This document shows positions 45,482-54,274 of a stretch of DNA of 64,000 nucleotides, piece by piece. The stretch is taken from NCBI RefSeq assembly GCF_004000765.1, contig NZ_BILW01000002.1, positions 186,001 to 250,000 of the forward strand, read 5' to 3'. The translations under genes were made by a program, and so were the position numbers. Origin of the DNA: Paenibacillus chondroitinus NBRC 15376. Its GTDB lineage: Bacteria; Bacillota; Bacilli; Paenibacillales; NBRC-103111. How positions within the stretch are numbered: position 1 is the first letter of the stretch; each line of letters opens with the position of its first letter. The notes beneath the pieces were generated by a model. That model saw nothing but the letters and a program-made list of their open reading frames with translations. It was not told the origin of the DNA and did not search any database.

Positions 45482-47050
45482 TTAAACCTTGCGAGATGTC
45501 AGCTTCGCTTGCGTGAAGAGCAGGAGGTAATCGTAGCCGCCTGCTTTGGAGTCCGTTCCCGACATGTTAAAGCCGCCAAAAGGATGAACACCGACAAGCG
45601 CGCCCGTGCATTTGCGGTTGATGTACAAGTTGCCGCAATGTACAGTGTCAAGCGCTTCGGAGATACGCTCTTCGTTTGTCGAGAAGTACGAACCCGTCAA
45701 ACCAAACTCGGTATCGTTGTACATTACGATAGCTTCTTTCCAATCCTTCGCTTTGGCGATGGCGAGTACCGGCCCGAAGATTTCTTCCTGCATAATGCGA
45801 GCTTTACCGCTCACATCGCCGAATACGGTAGGCTGAATGTAATAGCCGTTCCCTTCCGCCTTGCCGCCGCCAGCAAGAAGTGTTCCTTCGCTTTTGCCAA
45901 CTTCGATGTAATCAAGAATCCGCTCGTAGGATGTCTTATCGATAACCGGACCTGCCGCATAATTAAGCTCAGGCAAACCGCTTTGCAGCTGGTTCGTTAA
46001 GGCAACTACTTTTTCGACCACTTCGTCATATACGGACTCTACAATGATGGCCCGGGAACCCGCGGAGCACTTTTGCCCTTGGAAGCCGAAAGCCGAAGCC
46101 ACGATTGCCGCTGCAGCCGCGTTAAGATCAGCTGTTTCGTCCACGACGATACCGTCTTTTCCACCCATTTCAGCCACGACACGCTTGATCCAAATTTGCC
46201 CTGGAACGGTGTCAGCAGCAAGTTTGTTGATGCGTAATCCTACTTCTTTGGAGCCTGTGAAGGAAATAAAACGCGTTTTCGGATGCGTCGTTAAATAGTC
46301 CCCAACCTCTGCGCCGCTGCCTGGAATGAAGTTGATGACGCCTGCTGGCAGACCCACTTCTTCCATGAGGGCAACAAATTTATGCGCAATGACCGGCGTC
46401 GTGGAAGCTGGTTTAAGCAAAACGGTGTTACCGGAAACAACGGCCGCCATCGTCATCCCAACACAAATGGCGAGCGGAAAATTCCATGGAGGAATAATAA
46501 CGCCAACGCCTAGCGGGATATACGTAAGCTTGTTATTTTCGCCAGGAATTTTGACCAGTGGCTGCGTCTCGTTGATTTCACTCAGGCGAATCATTTCACG
46601 CGCATAGAACTCGATGAAATCGATCGCTTCTGCCGTATCGACATCGGCTTCCACGTAGTTTTTGCCGGATTCCAGCAGCATCAGCGCTGAGAATTCATGC
46701 TTGCGAGCGCGCATCAGCGCCGCAGCTTTGAACAAGTATTCGGCACGCTCTCTTGCCGGAACTTTTTTCCAAGATTCAAAAGTTTCAAGCGCAACGTTCA
46801 TCGCTTTCTCAGCAAGTGCTTGGTCCGCTTTGCTGACATACCCGATAATTTCATCCACGTTACCTGGGTTAATGGACGTAATTTTCGCTTCCGTCGTTAC
46901 TTTCTCCGTCCCAATATAAAGCGGATACTCGCGGCCTAATTCCTCTTTTACTTTCGAAATAGCTGCCTGCATGGCCTTTTTATTTTCCTCTAAGCTAAAA
47001 TCCGTAAATGGCTCGTTCGCGTAAGGGCTCACCTTTGTAAATGTTGTCAT
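45482..47050 (-). CDS. pruA: 1-pyrroline-5-carboxylate (glutamate semialdehyde) dehydrogenase
   Basis: 522 residues of the aldehyde dehydrogenase superfamily, RocA/PruA group. It oxidises glutamate semialdehyde to glutamate with NAD. Visible motifs are IPPWNFPLAICVGMTMAAVV, VAEMGGKDGIVV (catalytic Glu), and FGFQGQKCSAGSRAI with the nucleophilic Cys. The C-terminal GVHPFGGFNMSGTDSKAGG is specific to this subgroup. It is 27 bases downstream of the proline dehydrogenase gene, completing conversion of proline to glutamate. Confidence 0.95.
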   Translation of the reverse strand: MTTFTKVSPYANEPFTDFSLEENKKAMQAAISKVKEELGREYPLYIGTEKVTTEAKITSINPGNVDEIIGYVSKADQALAEKAMNVALETFESWKKVPARERAEYLFKAAALMRARKHEFSALMLLESGKNYVEADVDTAEAIDFIEFYAREMIRLSEINETQPLVKIPGENNKLTYIPLGVGVIIPPWNFPLAICVGMTMAAVVSGNTVLLKPASTTPVIAHKFVALMEEVGLPAGVINFIPGSGAEVGDYLTTHPKTRFISFTGSKEVGLRINKLAADTVPGQIWIKRVVAEMGGKDGIVVDETADLNAAAAAIVASAFGFQGQKCSAGSRAIIVESVYDEVVEKVVALTNQLQSGLPELNYAAGPVIDKTSYERILDYIEVGKSEGTLLAGGGKAEGNGYYIQPTVFGDVSGKARIMQEEIFGPVLAIAKAKDWKEAIVMYNDTEFGLTGSYFSTNEERISEALDTVHCGNLYINRKCTGALVGVHPFGGFNMSGTDSKAGGYDYLLLFTQAKLTSRKV

Positions 47051-47077
47051 GTTATTTCTCCTCTCCGAGTGGGAAGT

Positions 47078-47992
47078 TTATTTGAACATATTTTTAAGAA
47101 CAAACCAGACATTGGCTGGACGTTCTGCTAGCCTTCTCATGAAATAACCGAACCAATCCACACCATAAGGAACATAGATGCGTACCCGGTATCCTTCTTT
47201 CACTAATTGCTTCTGCAGGTCTTCACAAATTCCATACAGCATCTGGAACTCAAACTGATCGCCCGAGATTCCGTTTGCCTTAACAAAATGCTTCGTAAAA
47301 TTGATAATTGCTTCATCATGACTGGCGATCGCCGTATAATGGCCGTTTAACAAATGTTTTTGAATTATTTTTTTATAGTTCTCATCAACAGCGCTTTTTT
47401 CTGGAAAAGCAACCTGCGGGGATTCTTTGTATGCCCCTTTCACAAGACGCAAGTTGGCGCCAAGCTCATGCAAATCATCGATATCCTGCATCGTACGGAA
47501 CAAATAAGCTTGAATCACGATGCCTACATTATCGTAGTCTTTTCGAAGTTCGCGGTAGATGTCGAGCGATACTTGGCAGTGCGCATAGTCTTCCATATCA
47601 ATCCGGACAAAATTGCCGTGCATCCGAGCGCGGTCAAGAATCCGTCTCATGTTGCTTACACACAATTCTCTGCTTATGTCCAGACCAAGTGAGGTCATTT
47701 TGAGAGATAGATTGGAGGTGACGCCTGCTTGAGCGATGGCATCCAACGTTTGGATACACATATCCGCCGATTCCACGGCTTCCGCTTCACTGAAAACAAA
47801 CTCCCCTAAATGATCCAATGTGGCAATTCGGCCATCCTGATTGAGTCCGCGCACAGCTTCGATTGATTGCTGAATGGTTTCACCGGCAACGAAACGTGCG
47901 GCGCCAAAGCGTAAACCATATCGCTTCGCTAAGCGATTCGCGGTCCGGCTCTTCCCTAAAGATTGAAACATGTTTCTCATCATGAGTTCCAT
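47078..47992 (-). CDS. putB: Proline dehydrogenase
   Basis: 304 residues, the length of Gram-positive mono-functional proline dehydrogenases (PutB/FadM). The FAD-containing barrel shows NLSLKMTSLGLD, RIDMEDYA, IVIQAYLFRT, LRLVKGAYKESPQVAFP and the C-terminal signature EFQMLYGICEDLQKQLVKEGY. It oxidises proline to pyrroline-5-carboxylate at the membrane. It heads the two-gene operon with pruA and diverges from a PAS/AAA+ activator, its likely regulator. Confidence 0.95.
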   Translation of the reverse strand: MELMMRNMFQSLGKSRTANRLAKRYGLRFGAARFVAGETIQQSIEAVRGLNQDGRIATLDHLGEFVFSEAEAVESADMCIQTLDAIAQAGVTSNLSLKMTSLGLDISRELCVSNMRRILDRARMHGNFVRIDMEDYAHCQVSLDIYRELRKDYDNVGIVIQAYLFRTMQDIDDLHELGANLRLVKGAYKESPQVAFPEKSAVDENYKKIIQKHLLNGHYTAIASHDEAIINFTKHFVKANGISGDQFEFQMLYGICEDLQKQLVKEGYRVRIYVPYGVDWFGYFMRRLAERPANVWFVLKNMFK

Positions 47993-48022
47993 CTGTGTTA
48001 TTCCTCCAAAGGAATTTGTACA

Positions 48023-48117
48023 ATAGTGTTTAATTTATGCTTTAATTGTACACTATAAATTATATTTTGAACACTATTTGTTTATGTGTATATTTTTCAT
48101 AATTTTGAACACATTAT
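48023..48117. promoter_or_regulatory. Repeated ATAGTGT/ACACTAT motifs between putB and its regulator
   Basis: ATAGTGT at 48023-48029 and ACACTAT at 48050-48056 and 48071-48077, with a related ACACATT at 48111-48117; TTTTGAACAC occurs twice, 38 bases apart. These look like operator half-sites for the divergent activator. I found no TGGCAC-N5-TTGC sigma-54 promoter on the putB side. Confidence 0.5.
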
Positions 48118-48222
48118 CAACTATACTCCTATCATACTCGCCGCCCTTCCAGAACGTGTTGAATCGCCATTAGCTTCGTGGTAAATTTATAGCAAATCAA
48201 CGCTCCATAAATGAGGTCGACT

Positions 48223-49953
48223 ATGTTCAAAAATGAACACTTTCTGTTAAACACCGCAATTGTTACTGTTCCATTAGAAACAACGCTTGAGGAAGTTTCC
48301 TTCTATTTAAATAAAGGCACGGGTGTTATTACGCATTCGGATAGCCACACCTGTTTATTTACACCGGAGGACGCCGCGCTTTTACCTGCATTATCGGCTG
48401 CGAACATCCAGGATTTATTGGAAAAGAGTCCTTTTTTCCTTGCTGAATCTGTGCAATGGGACGACAACGAAAACCTGGCAAGCCACATTCCACTGACGTT
48501 GTCATCGAACCGGCCTCTTCTGATCAAGGATAAAGAAGGGAACATTCGGGGATACTCTTCCTTATCAGACTTGCTGCGTGCTGCAACGCTTGAACAGCAA
48601 AAATCGGCGTCTTATTTCGCTGCCCTTGCTGACACCGTTACCGATGCTGTCACGGTCGTTGATCGAGACGGCTCTGTGATCTACTGGAATACGGTTGCCG
48701 AAGAGCTTTATCAGCTTCCTAGCGCAGACATTTTAGGAAAGCGGATTGGTGAGCATTTTGACGTGGAAACACTGATGGTGCTCAAAATTTTGGACGAAGG
48801 CCGCATGATTCGTAATACGTATCACCGACCACGCCCAGACACACATGTCCTTATCAACGCCTCGCCGATTCGGGACGCCCAAGGGCTGATCATTGGCGGT
48901 ATTGCGACTGAACAGGATATTACACAGTTGGTGAGGTTAAATGAACAGTTAACGGCAGCGGACTCTTTCGGAATTCCTAATAAAGAACAAACGGAAGATT
49001 TATTTACGTTAATCAAAGGCAAAGGCCCTGCTATCGGCAAAGTGATTCAGTGGGCCAAAAAAGTGGCTGCAACAGAAACACCCGTCCTCCTCATCGGAGA
49101 ATCGGGTGTTGGCAAAGAGCAGCTTGCTCATATTATTCATCAGTCCAGCGCGCGATCCGAGCATCCTTTCTTGACGCTCAATTGCGGCATTGTACCCGCG
49201 GGACTGCTTGAGGCTGAATTATTCGGCTATCAAGGCGGGGCTTTTACAGGAAGTGAAACAGGGGAAGCCGGGAAGCTGGAACAAGCCAAAGACGGCACTC
49301 TATTTATTAATGAAATCGAAAAGCTTCCACTGGATCTTCAAGCCAAACTCTACCACTCTATCACGCAGCACACCATCGTCCGTTTGGGCGGAAGTCAGCC
49401 TATCCGGATTCGGACGCGGATTATTATTGCAACTACGCAAGATTTGGCAGCTAAACTGGCTACCCAGGAGTTCCGCTCTGATCTGTACTATGCGCTTAAT
49501 GTGATTTCCATCCGGATTCCGCCTTTACGCGATCGAACGGAAGACATTCCCGCCATGGTCCATATGTATTTGAAGCAATTTTCTTTGAATTATCAAAAGC
49601 CGGTTCCCGTGCTTTCACCGGAAGTTATTTTGGCGCTCACGAACTATGCTTGGCCAGGAAATATCCAGGAATTAAAAAATGTCATTGAGCGCTGCGTCAT
49701 TTTAAGTGATGAGGATATCATCCAGCTTGAGCATCTGCCTACAGCTTTGCAAGAAGGTCAACCTAGTCTCGCCTCTTTTGAAGGAGATTCCGCAGCCGTA
49801 TTGTTGAAAACGAAAGTATCGGACGAGGAAGAAATCATGCTCATTGAGGAAGCGCTAGCCAAGACAGCAGGAAATAAAAGCGCAGCCGCCAAGCTGCTCG
49901 GCATTTCCCGAGGCACCCTTTATAACAAAATGAAGGAATTTCATATGGAGTAA
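48223..49953 (+). CDS. PAS / AAA+ / Fis sigma-54-type activator (RocR-like) for proline catabolism
   Basis: 576 residues from the ATG at 48223; the earlier ATG at 48211 contains the GAGGT that serves it. An N-terminal sensor region of about 120 residues is followed by a PAS domain (TVTDAVTVVDRDGSVIYWN, about 145-255). The AAA+ domain (about 280-500) has Walker A GESGVGKE, loop GAFTGS and Walker B KDGTLFINEIEKL, and the Fis helix-turn-helix is GNKSAAAKLLGISRGTLYNK. The sigma-54 contact loop reads GAFTGS instead of GAFTGA. It lies divergent to putB-pruA. Confidence 0.9.
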   Translation: MFKNEHFLLNTAIVTVPLETTLEEVSFYLNKGTGVITHSDSHTCLFTPEDAALLPALSAANIQDLLEKSPFFLAESVQWDDNENLASHIPLTLSSNRPLLIKDKEGNIRGYSSLSDLLRAATLEQQKSASYFAALADTVTDAVTVVDRDGSVIYWNTVAEELYQLPSADILGKRIGEHFDVETLMVLKILDEGRMIRNTYHRPRPDTHVLINASPIRDAQGLIIGGIATEQDITQLVRLNEQLTAADSFGIPNKEQTEDLFTLIKGKGPAIGKVIQWAKKVAATETPVLLIGESGVGKEQLAHIIHQSSARSEHPFLTLNCGIVPAGLLEAELFGYQGGAFTGSETGEAGKLEQAKDGTLFINEIEKLPLDLQAKLYHSITQHTIVRLGGSQPIRIRTRIIIATTQDLAAKLATQEFRSDLYYALNVISIRIPPLRDRTEDIPAMVHMYLKQFSLNYQKPVPVLSPEVILALTNYAWPGNIQELKNVIERCVILSDEDIIQLEHLPTALQEGQPSLASFEGDSAAVLLKTKVSDEEEIMLIEEALAKTAGNKSAAAKLLGISRGTLYNKMKEFHME

Positions 49954-49964
49954 AAATAAAAGTA

Positions 49965-50002
49965 AAAATCCCCTTCCATAGCCAGATGGAAAAGGGATTT
50001 TT
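49965..50002. terminator. Bidirectional terminator
   Basis: AAAATCCCCTTCCAT pairs with ATGGAAAAGGGATTTT, with T/A runs on both sides, between convergent genes. Confidence 0.85.
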
Positions 50003-50737
50003 TTACTTACCAGCCTGCTCAAGGGTATACCTGACAAAAGCCAACGTTTCATCGATTGCGTTCAGCTCATCTCCCTTGCGCCATGCCAGGGCTTGCCGAA
50101 TCAGCGGCTCCCACTTGCTTCCATGTGTTGTGTCTAGCACCCACTGGGCTGCGGCAGGTTTGGAGGCGACAAGCCCCTCTTCGATCGTGTACAAGCATCT
50201 GCACATCGTAAGAATCGCATACGCCTGATATTCACTCGAATCAAGACGTGACGCATCCTCGAATAACGGGCTCCACCATTCGGTTAAAATCGCCTGCGCA
50301 GCTTTTTTAAGCTCAACCGGCGCAACAGGTTCAATCAGGTCCTCCGGTGCTGGGCCAAACAACGTAATGCCATATTCACGAAGGATGGCACGCTGAATGA
50401 TCCAATCGCTCCCATGCCCGTCTAAACCAAAGCTGCCGTCACAGCGTAATGACGGATGCCAACACCGCTCAGGATCATAGCGCTTGAGCAATTTCTGCGA
50501 AATGTATGAGCCTTCCATGTTGCAAGCCCATGTGAACCCCCGGTCCCGCAGCTCGGCATGCATCTTTTCCAAAGCTGGAAGCTTTTCCGCAGGCAGTTCA
50601 GTTCGGGTTGCCACTAGAAAATCAACATCGCTCGTTTCACGATTGAAGTCCCCCAGCGCCAAGGAACCGTGAACATAGACAGCAACAACGTCCTGATCGA
50701 GCACACGTAGGATGCCAAGAACAAGTTGCACTAACAT
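50003..50737 (-). CDS. ANT-type nucleotidyltransferase (aminoglycoside adenylyltransferase-like)
   Basis: 244 residues from the first ATG. The nucleotidyltransferase core is VYVHGSLALGDFNRETSDVD (GS...DxD) and the C-terminal half matches the AadA/ANT(9) family (GITLFGPAPEDLIEPV; WVLDTTHGSKW). These enzymes add AMP to spectinomycin or streptomycin hydroxyls; whether this one gives resistance is unknown. Family alignment suggests that the protein should begin about 14 codons earlier (near PNQKP), where AAAGGGG stands 9 bases before an ATC codon at 50779. An ATC start would give 258 residues, the family length. Confidence 0.8.
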   Translation of the reverse strand: MLVQLVLGILRVLDQDVVAVYVHGSLALGDFNRETSDVDFLVATRTELPAEKLPALEKMHAELRDRGFTWACNMEGSYISQKLLKRYDPERCWHPSLRCDGSFGLDGHGSDWIIQRAILREYGITLFGPAPEDLIEPVAPVELKKAAQAILTEWWSPLFEDASRLDSSEYQAYAILTMCRCLYTIEEGLVASKPAAAQWVLDTTHGSKWEPLIRQALAWRKGDELNAIDETLAFVRYTLEQAGK

Positions 50738-50788
50738 TTCATTGATATCTGGAAAAGGCGTAGGTTTCTGGTTAGGGATAAAACAGTT

Positions 50789-50796
50789 CCCCTTTC
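50789..50796 (-). promoter_or_regulatory. Ribosome binding site pointing to a rare ATC start
   Basis: GAAAGGGG on the leftward strand, 9 bases before ATC at 50779. No ATG, GTG or TTG occurs in frame between here and 50737. It is the only good site for the nucleotidyltransferase gene. Confidence 0.5.
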
Positions 50797-50813
50797 TTAA
50801 CGAAGGGCTATCT

Positions 50814-51626
50814 TTATCTTTGGTACACCGCCGGGAAACTTTCTCCTGACATGATTTCGCCTGGCGCCACATGAATATGTGGTTCCATCGGATGGCCGCC
50901 TGTCGGAGCATAATACGTATGACCTGGCATATAGTGAACCGCAATCGCCCTGCGTTTCAATTCTGAACGGTTATTCGGACTGCCGTGCCATGTCAGAGAG
51001 TGGTGATAGCCGACTTGACCTTTTTTAATTTCAAAAGGGACCGCTTCCACCTTTGCTCCTTCCGGAAGCAAATCCGGTTGTTTGTGAACCGGCATGAATT
51101 CATCGTTCGAGCCTAAATATTTTTGATGGTTGCCCCATTTATGGGAGCCCGGCACCATCCACATACAGCCGTTTTCTATGACGGCATCATCCAACGCAAC
51201 CCAGGCGCTGATGAGATCAGCGGGTTGAATCACAGGCCATAGCGGATGATCTTGATGCCAGTGAGTTGGTCCTCCCATGACCGGCGGTTTGTACTGAATT
51301 TGATCGTGCCAGATCCGAAGCGTATCCGTACGGCATAGCTGCGCCACATCTTCACATATTCTACGGTTGGACGCATGCTGTAAATACACGTCGCTTGCCA
51401 TCCATATATTCACGATTTGGACAACCGTTTCCTTCTTCGTTATCGTCATCCCGTAATGGGAGTTATCGAGCATATTTCGGTTGAGGATTGGCTTTTTGAC
51501 AGATTTCCCTTCCATCACGTTTTCCAGTTCTTCACGCAGTTGCTCCACTTCTTCATCGGATAAAACGACATCGCCTTTCAGAAATCCCAATTCATCGAAT
51601 TGTTTGATCTGCTCTTGTGTTAGCAT
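50814..51626 (-). CDS. Phytanoyl-CoA dioxygenase (PhyH) family oxygenase
   Basis: 270 residues of the Fe(II)/2-oxoglutarate oxygenase fold. The N-terminus LTQEQIKQFDELGFLKGDVV is characteristic. The iron ligands are probably the His and Asp in THWHQDHPLWP and the distal His in YHHSLTWHGSPNNRS, whose Arg would bind 2-oxoglutarate. Family members hydroxylate small metabolites or natural products; the substrate is unknown. It runs leftward, upstream of the nucleotidyltransferase gene. Confidence 0.88.
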   Translation of the reverse strand: MLTQEQIKQFDELGFLKGDVVLSDEEVEQLREELENVMEGKSVKKPILNRNMLDNSHYGMTITKKETVVQIVNIWMASDVYLQHASNRRICEDVAQLCRTDTLRIWHDQIQYKPPVMGGPTHWHQDHPLWPVIQPADLISAWVALDDAVIENGCMWMVPGSHKWGNHQKYLGSNDEFMPVHKQPDLLPEGAKVEAVPFEIKKGQVGYHHSLTWHGSPNNRSELKRRAIAVHYMPGHTYYAPTGGHPMEPHIHVAPGEIMSGESFPAVYQR

Positions 51627-51811
51627 GATTGATTCCTCCTCGCTTGATATACCTTTATTGTAAGGTCAGCAAGCCTCCGAGTCGTTAGATATTTCCAACC
51701 TGAAATTGCACTTTTCACAGATATATCAGCTATTGGAAATTAACCGGCCTATTTTGGAAAGGCATGGTGTATGATGGTAAAGAAGCTTGTCAACCACTAA
51801 GGAGGTTTCAT

Positions 51812-52744
51812 ATGTCTGAGCAGCTTATTATTGGAAACGCTTCACATCTTTATGCCGTACAAGAAGGCTGGGGCCAACTGCCGGCAGATATCCAGTATGG
51901 TTACACCCATGGGATCGTCGTAGACGATGAAGATCGTGTGTATGTCCATCACACTGGCAAAGAATCCGTTGTTGTATTTGACAAAAACGGCACCTTTCTC
52001 ACCTCCTGGGGAAGTGAATTTGAAGGCGGGGCCCATGGCTTTTACTTGCATCGCGACCCGGATGGACAGCAGTACCTTTATTTTGCAGACACCAGACGTT
52101 CCATGATTGTCAAAACGACGTTATCCGGTGAAGTACTCCTGCGGATTACGCCGCCGGATCGGCCTGATTTGTATGATGCCGAGCGCAAATATGTGCCAAC
52201 GGATGTCTGTGTCGCTCCTAACGGTGACATTTATGTTTCCGATGGTTATGGCCAATCCTACGTCCATCATTACAATGCAGAGGGCACATACATCCGTTCA
52301 TGGGGCGGAAAAGGATCTGAGCCAGGCAAGCTTAATTCGCCTCATGGCATCTCCATCAATCTGCGCGGAGAACAACCGGAAATCTACATAGCTGACCGCA
52401 GTAACAACCGTATTCAAGTTTTCACTCTAGAGGGGGAGCATCTACGTTTCGTTGAGCATAATCTGGATCTTCCATGCTCTTTCTACTTCTTCGGCGATGA
52501 GGTCTATCTGCCCGATCTGCATAGCCGGGTGACCATTTTGGACGCAAACGACCGCTTGATCACGCACTTGGGCGAGGATCAACAAGCCTACAAACAGCAA
52601 GGTTGGCCGAATCTTCCCAAGAGCTATTACCGAGCGGATCGATTCAGCTCCCCGCACGGCATCTGTGTAGATTCCGTGGGCAACGTCTATTTGGCTGAGT
52701 GGATTTCCGATGGCCGGGTAACGAAGCTGGTCAGACAGCGGTAA
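51812..52744 (+). CDS. NHL-repeat six-bladed beta-propeller protein
   Basis: 310 residues from the ATG at 51812 after AAGGAGG; the frame is open 16 codons further but that would bury the site. Repeats of the NHL/peptidylglycine-lyase type are YVHHTGKESVVVFDKNGTFL, DVCVAPNGDIYVSDGYG, GISINLRGEQPEIYIADRSN and GICVDSVGNVYLAEW. No signal peptide, so cytoplasmic. It diverges from the PhyH-family gene, a pairing common in Paenibacillus carbohydrate regions. Possible lactonase or lyase; no activity can be assigned. Confidence 0.85.
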   Translation: MSEQLIIGNASHLYAVQEGWGQLPADIQYGYTHGIVVDDEDRVYVHHTGKESVVVFDKNGTFLTSWGSEFEGGAHGFYLHRDPDGQQYLYFADTRRSMIVKTTLSGEVLLRITPPDRPDLYDAERKYVPTDVCVAPNGDIYVSDGYGQSYVHHYNAEGTYIRSWGGKGSEPGKLNSPHGISINLRGEQPEIYIADRSNNRIQVFTLEGEHLRFVEHNLDLPCSFYFFGDEVYLPDLHSRVTILDANDRLITHLGEDQQAYKQQGWPNLPKSYYRADRFSSPHGICVDSVGNVYLAEWISDGRVTKLVRQR

Positions 52745-52753
52745 ACAAAAGGG

Positions 52754-52792
52754 ACTATCTACAAGGTCATCATTGATGACTTTGTGGATAGT
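52754..52792 (+). terminator. Terminator of the NHL-propeller gene
   Basis: ACTATCTACAAGGTCATCA pairs with TGATGACTTTGTGGATAGT (one G-T, one mismatch), followed by TCTTCTTTATT. Confidence 0.8.
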
Positions 52793-52842
52793 TCTTCTTT
52801 ATTGACGCAAGCACACAATCTGGCTGCAACGCTCTATTTGTC

Positions 52843-52920
52843 CAGTGAAAATAAAGTTTTAGACTGACTAAAAAATGAAACAGCGGCGGCCCGAGACTTG
52901 AAAAATAAAGTCTTAGACTG
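52843..52920 (+). repeat. Left border repeats of the AT-rich island
   Basis: Two copies of a unit TGAAAAATAAAGTnTTAGACTG, at 52843-52866 and 52898-52920, with a GC-rich GGCGGCCCGAG between. The same unit occurs in inverted orientation at 55620-55680, at the other end of the island. Confidence 0.6.
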
Positions 52921-52997
52921 TCGCTGTCTTTGTTCAACTATCGTATCCGTTAGAGTAATCCTGACCTGTCATCTTTGTACGTTTCACCACAATGTAT

Positions 52998-53558
52998 CTA
53001 AACATAAAGCACAAGATTCATTCTATCAACTTTATATAAATCAAATCCGGGAGTAAACCAAAATTGCTTTATTCCTATTTCCTGAATTAATTGAACTTCT
53101 TCGATATAAATTGGATACATTCCAGTTAAAAATATTGATTTACCGTTTGTTTTAATTTCTATTCTATCTTTATCTAGTATTGATGGGGAAAAAACTAAGA
53201 ATCCTCCCATTTTAGATTCCACACTTATAGGTTCTTCAAAGGTGAAAAAATCTCCGTATGAAAATCTTTTTATGCCTCTTCTTTCCGAGGCAAGATATGC
53301 AATAGCCTCTCCCCAAGTGGGATCACTTGTCTCAAGACTTAATATTAATTCCGGTTTGCCCTCTGACCATTCGGGATGCTCACCTTCTGAAAGCCCGTAC
53401 GTAATAAAAGTAAGCATTCCTCTCTCAGGAATATTTTTATATGTGAATAGGTATATAGGTTTTCCATTATCCCTGGCATTAAACTTACTGATTTTATAAT
53501 CGGTACCAAAGATCTCTTCAATGTACTCTAAGAATAATTCAACATTTGCTTTAATCAT
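52998..53558 (-). CDS. SUFU-domain protein, probable immunity protein
   Basis: 186 residues from the ATG at 53558 after TTAGGAGGAAAG; an ATG 24 bases upstream would include that site. The pattern ...LFTYKNIPERGMLTFITYGL, HPEWSEGKPELILSL and WGEAIAYLASERRG is that of the suppressor-of-fused (SUFU) domain, which in bacteria occurs mostly as an immunity protein against secreted polymorphic toxins. No toxin gene is in the window. Local DNA is AT-rich compared with the flanking genes, a sign of transfer. Confidence 0.75.
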   Translation of the reverse strand: MIKANVELFLEYIEEIFGTDYKISKFNARDNGKPIYLFTYKNIPERGMLTFITYGLSEGEHPEWSEGKPELILSLETSDPTWGEAIAYLASERRGIKRFSYGDFFTFEEPISVESKMGGFLVFSPSILDKDRIEIKTNGKSIFLTGMYPIYIEEVQLIQEIGIKQFWFTPGFDLYKVDRMNLVLYV

Positions 53559-53612
53559 CTTTCCTCCTAAGATATTACTCAACTACGATTCTCACTAAAG
53601 TTTATTTTTTCT

Positions 53613-54167
53613 TTAAGATTCAATATTAAGGTATAAATAAATTTCTCCATTATGTTTCTTAACGACATTGACTGAACCTAAATCTAGATCTCGAAGATCA
53701 TGACCCCAGATACCGTATTTGCCGTTTGTTTCATTCCTGTTTTTAAGCTTGCCTCTCTCCTTCACTGGAATTATTTTAATACTGGTTGTATCTTCTTCTT
53801 CCTGATAAATATTATGATATATTTTACTGATCTGATTGATTAAGTCTGATCTTAATAATCTGGAATTATTTATTTCAAACACTTTGGGCTTTTTTAATGG
53901 GTAGTCTATGACTATATAGATACTTCTATAATTTAAAACTACTTCGTTCTTTTTCCTCAATCGTGCAAGTTCATCTTCTGGTGATTCTATACTGATCCAA
54001 GGGATTAGTCCATTAGGGAAAGTATCTAAATCCTCTTTATTGGCTTTAACTTCGAATGTAATCTCCTTTAGAAATACTCCTTTATTTTCATCAAGCTCAT
54101 TAGCTCGGTTGATGTAAGAGCCTCTTATTAGTAATTTAAATTTCTTAATGTAATCTAACATTGTCAT
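53613..54167 (-). CDS. Hypothetical protein of the immunity-like cluster
   Basis: 184 residues, start ATG 54167 with TAGGAG 7 bases before. Lys/Glu/Ile/Asn-rich, no signal peptide or membrane helix. No family was recognised; features are FLKEITFEVKANKEDLDTFP and SIYIVIDYPLKKPKVFEINN. It lies between two likely immunity genes in the same orientation and shares their AT-rich codon use, so a similar role is plausible but unproven. Confidence 0.65.
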   Translation of the reverse strand: MTMLDYIKKFKLLIRGSYINRANELDENKGVFLKEITFEVKANKEDLDTFPNGLIPWISIESPEDELARLRKKNEVVLNYRSIYIVIDYPLKKPKVFEINNSRLLRSDLINQISKIYHNIYQEEEDTTSIKIIPVKERGKLKNRNETNGKYGIWGHDLRDLDLGSVNVVKKHNGEIYLYLNIES

Positions 54168-54274
54168 AGGTCTTACTCCTAATTTTTACTGTTGTTGTTG
54201 TTAGCTGTCTCCGAGAGCCCTTTAACCCCGATATCGCTACTTGCGGCGAGCGAATGCTCCTTGTAATCAAGAAA

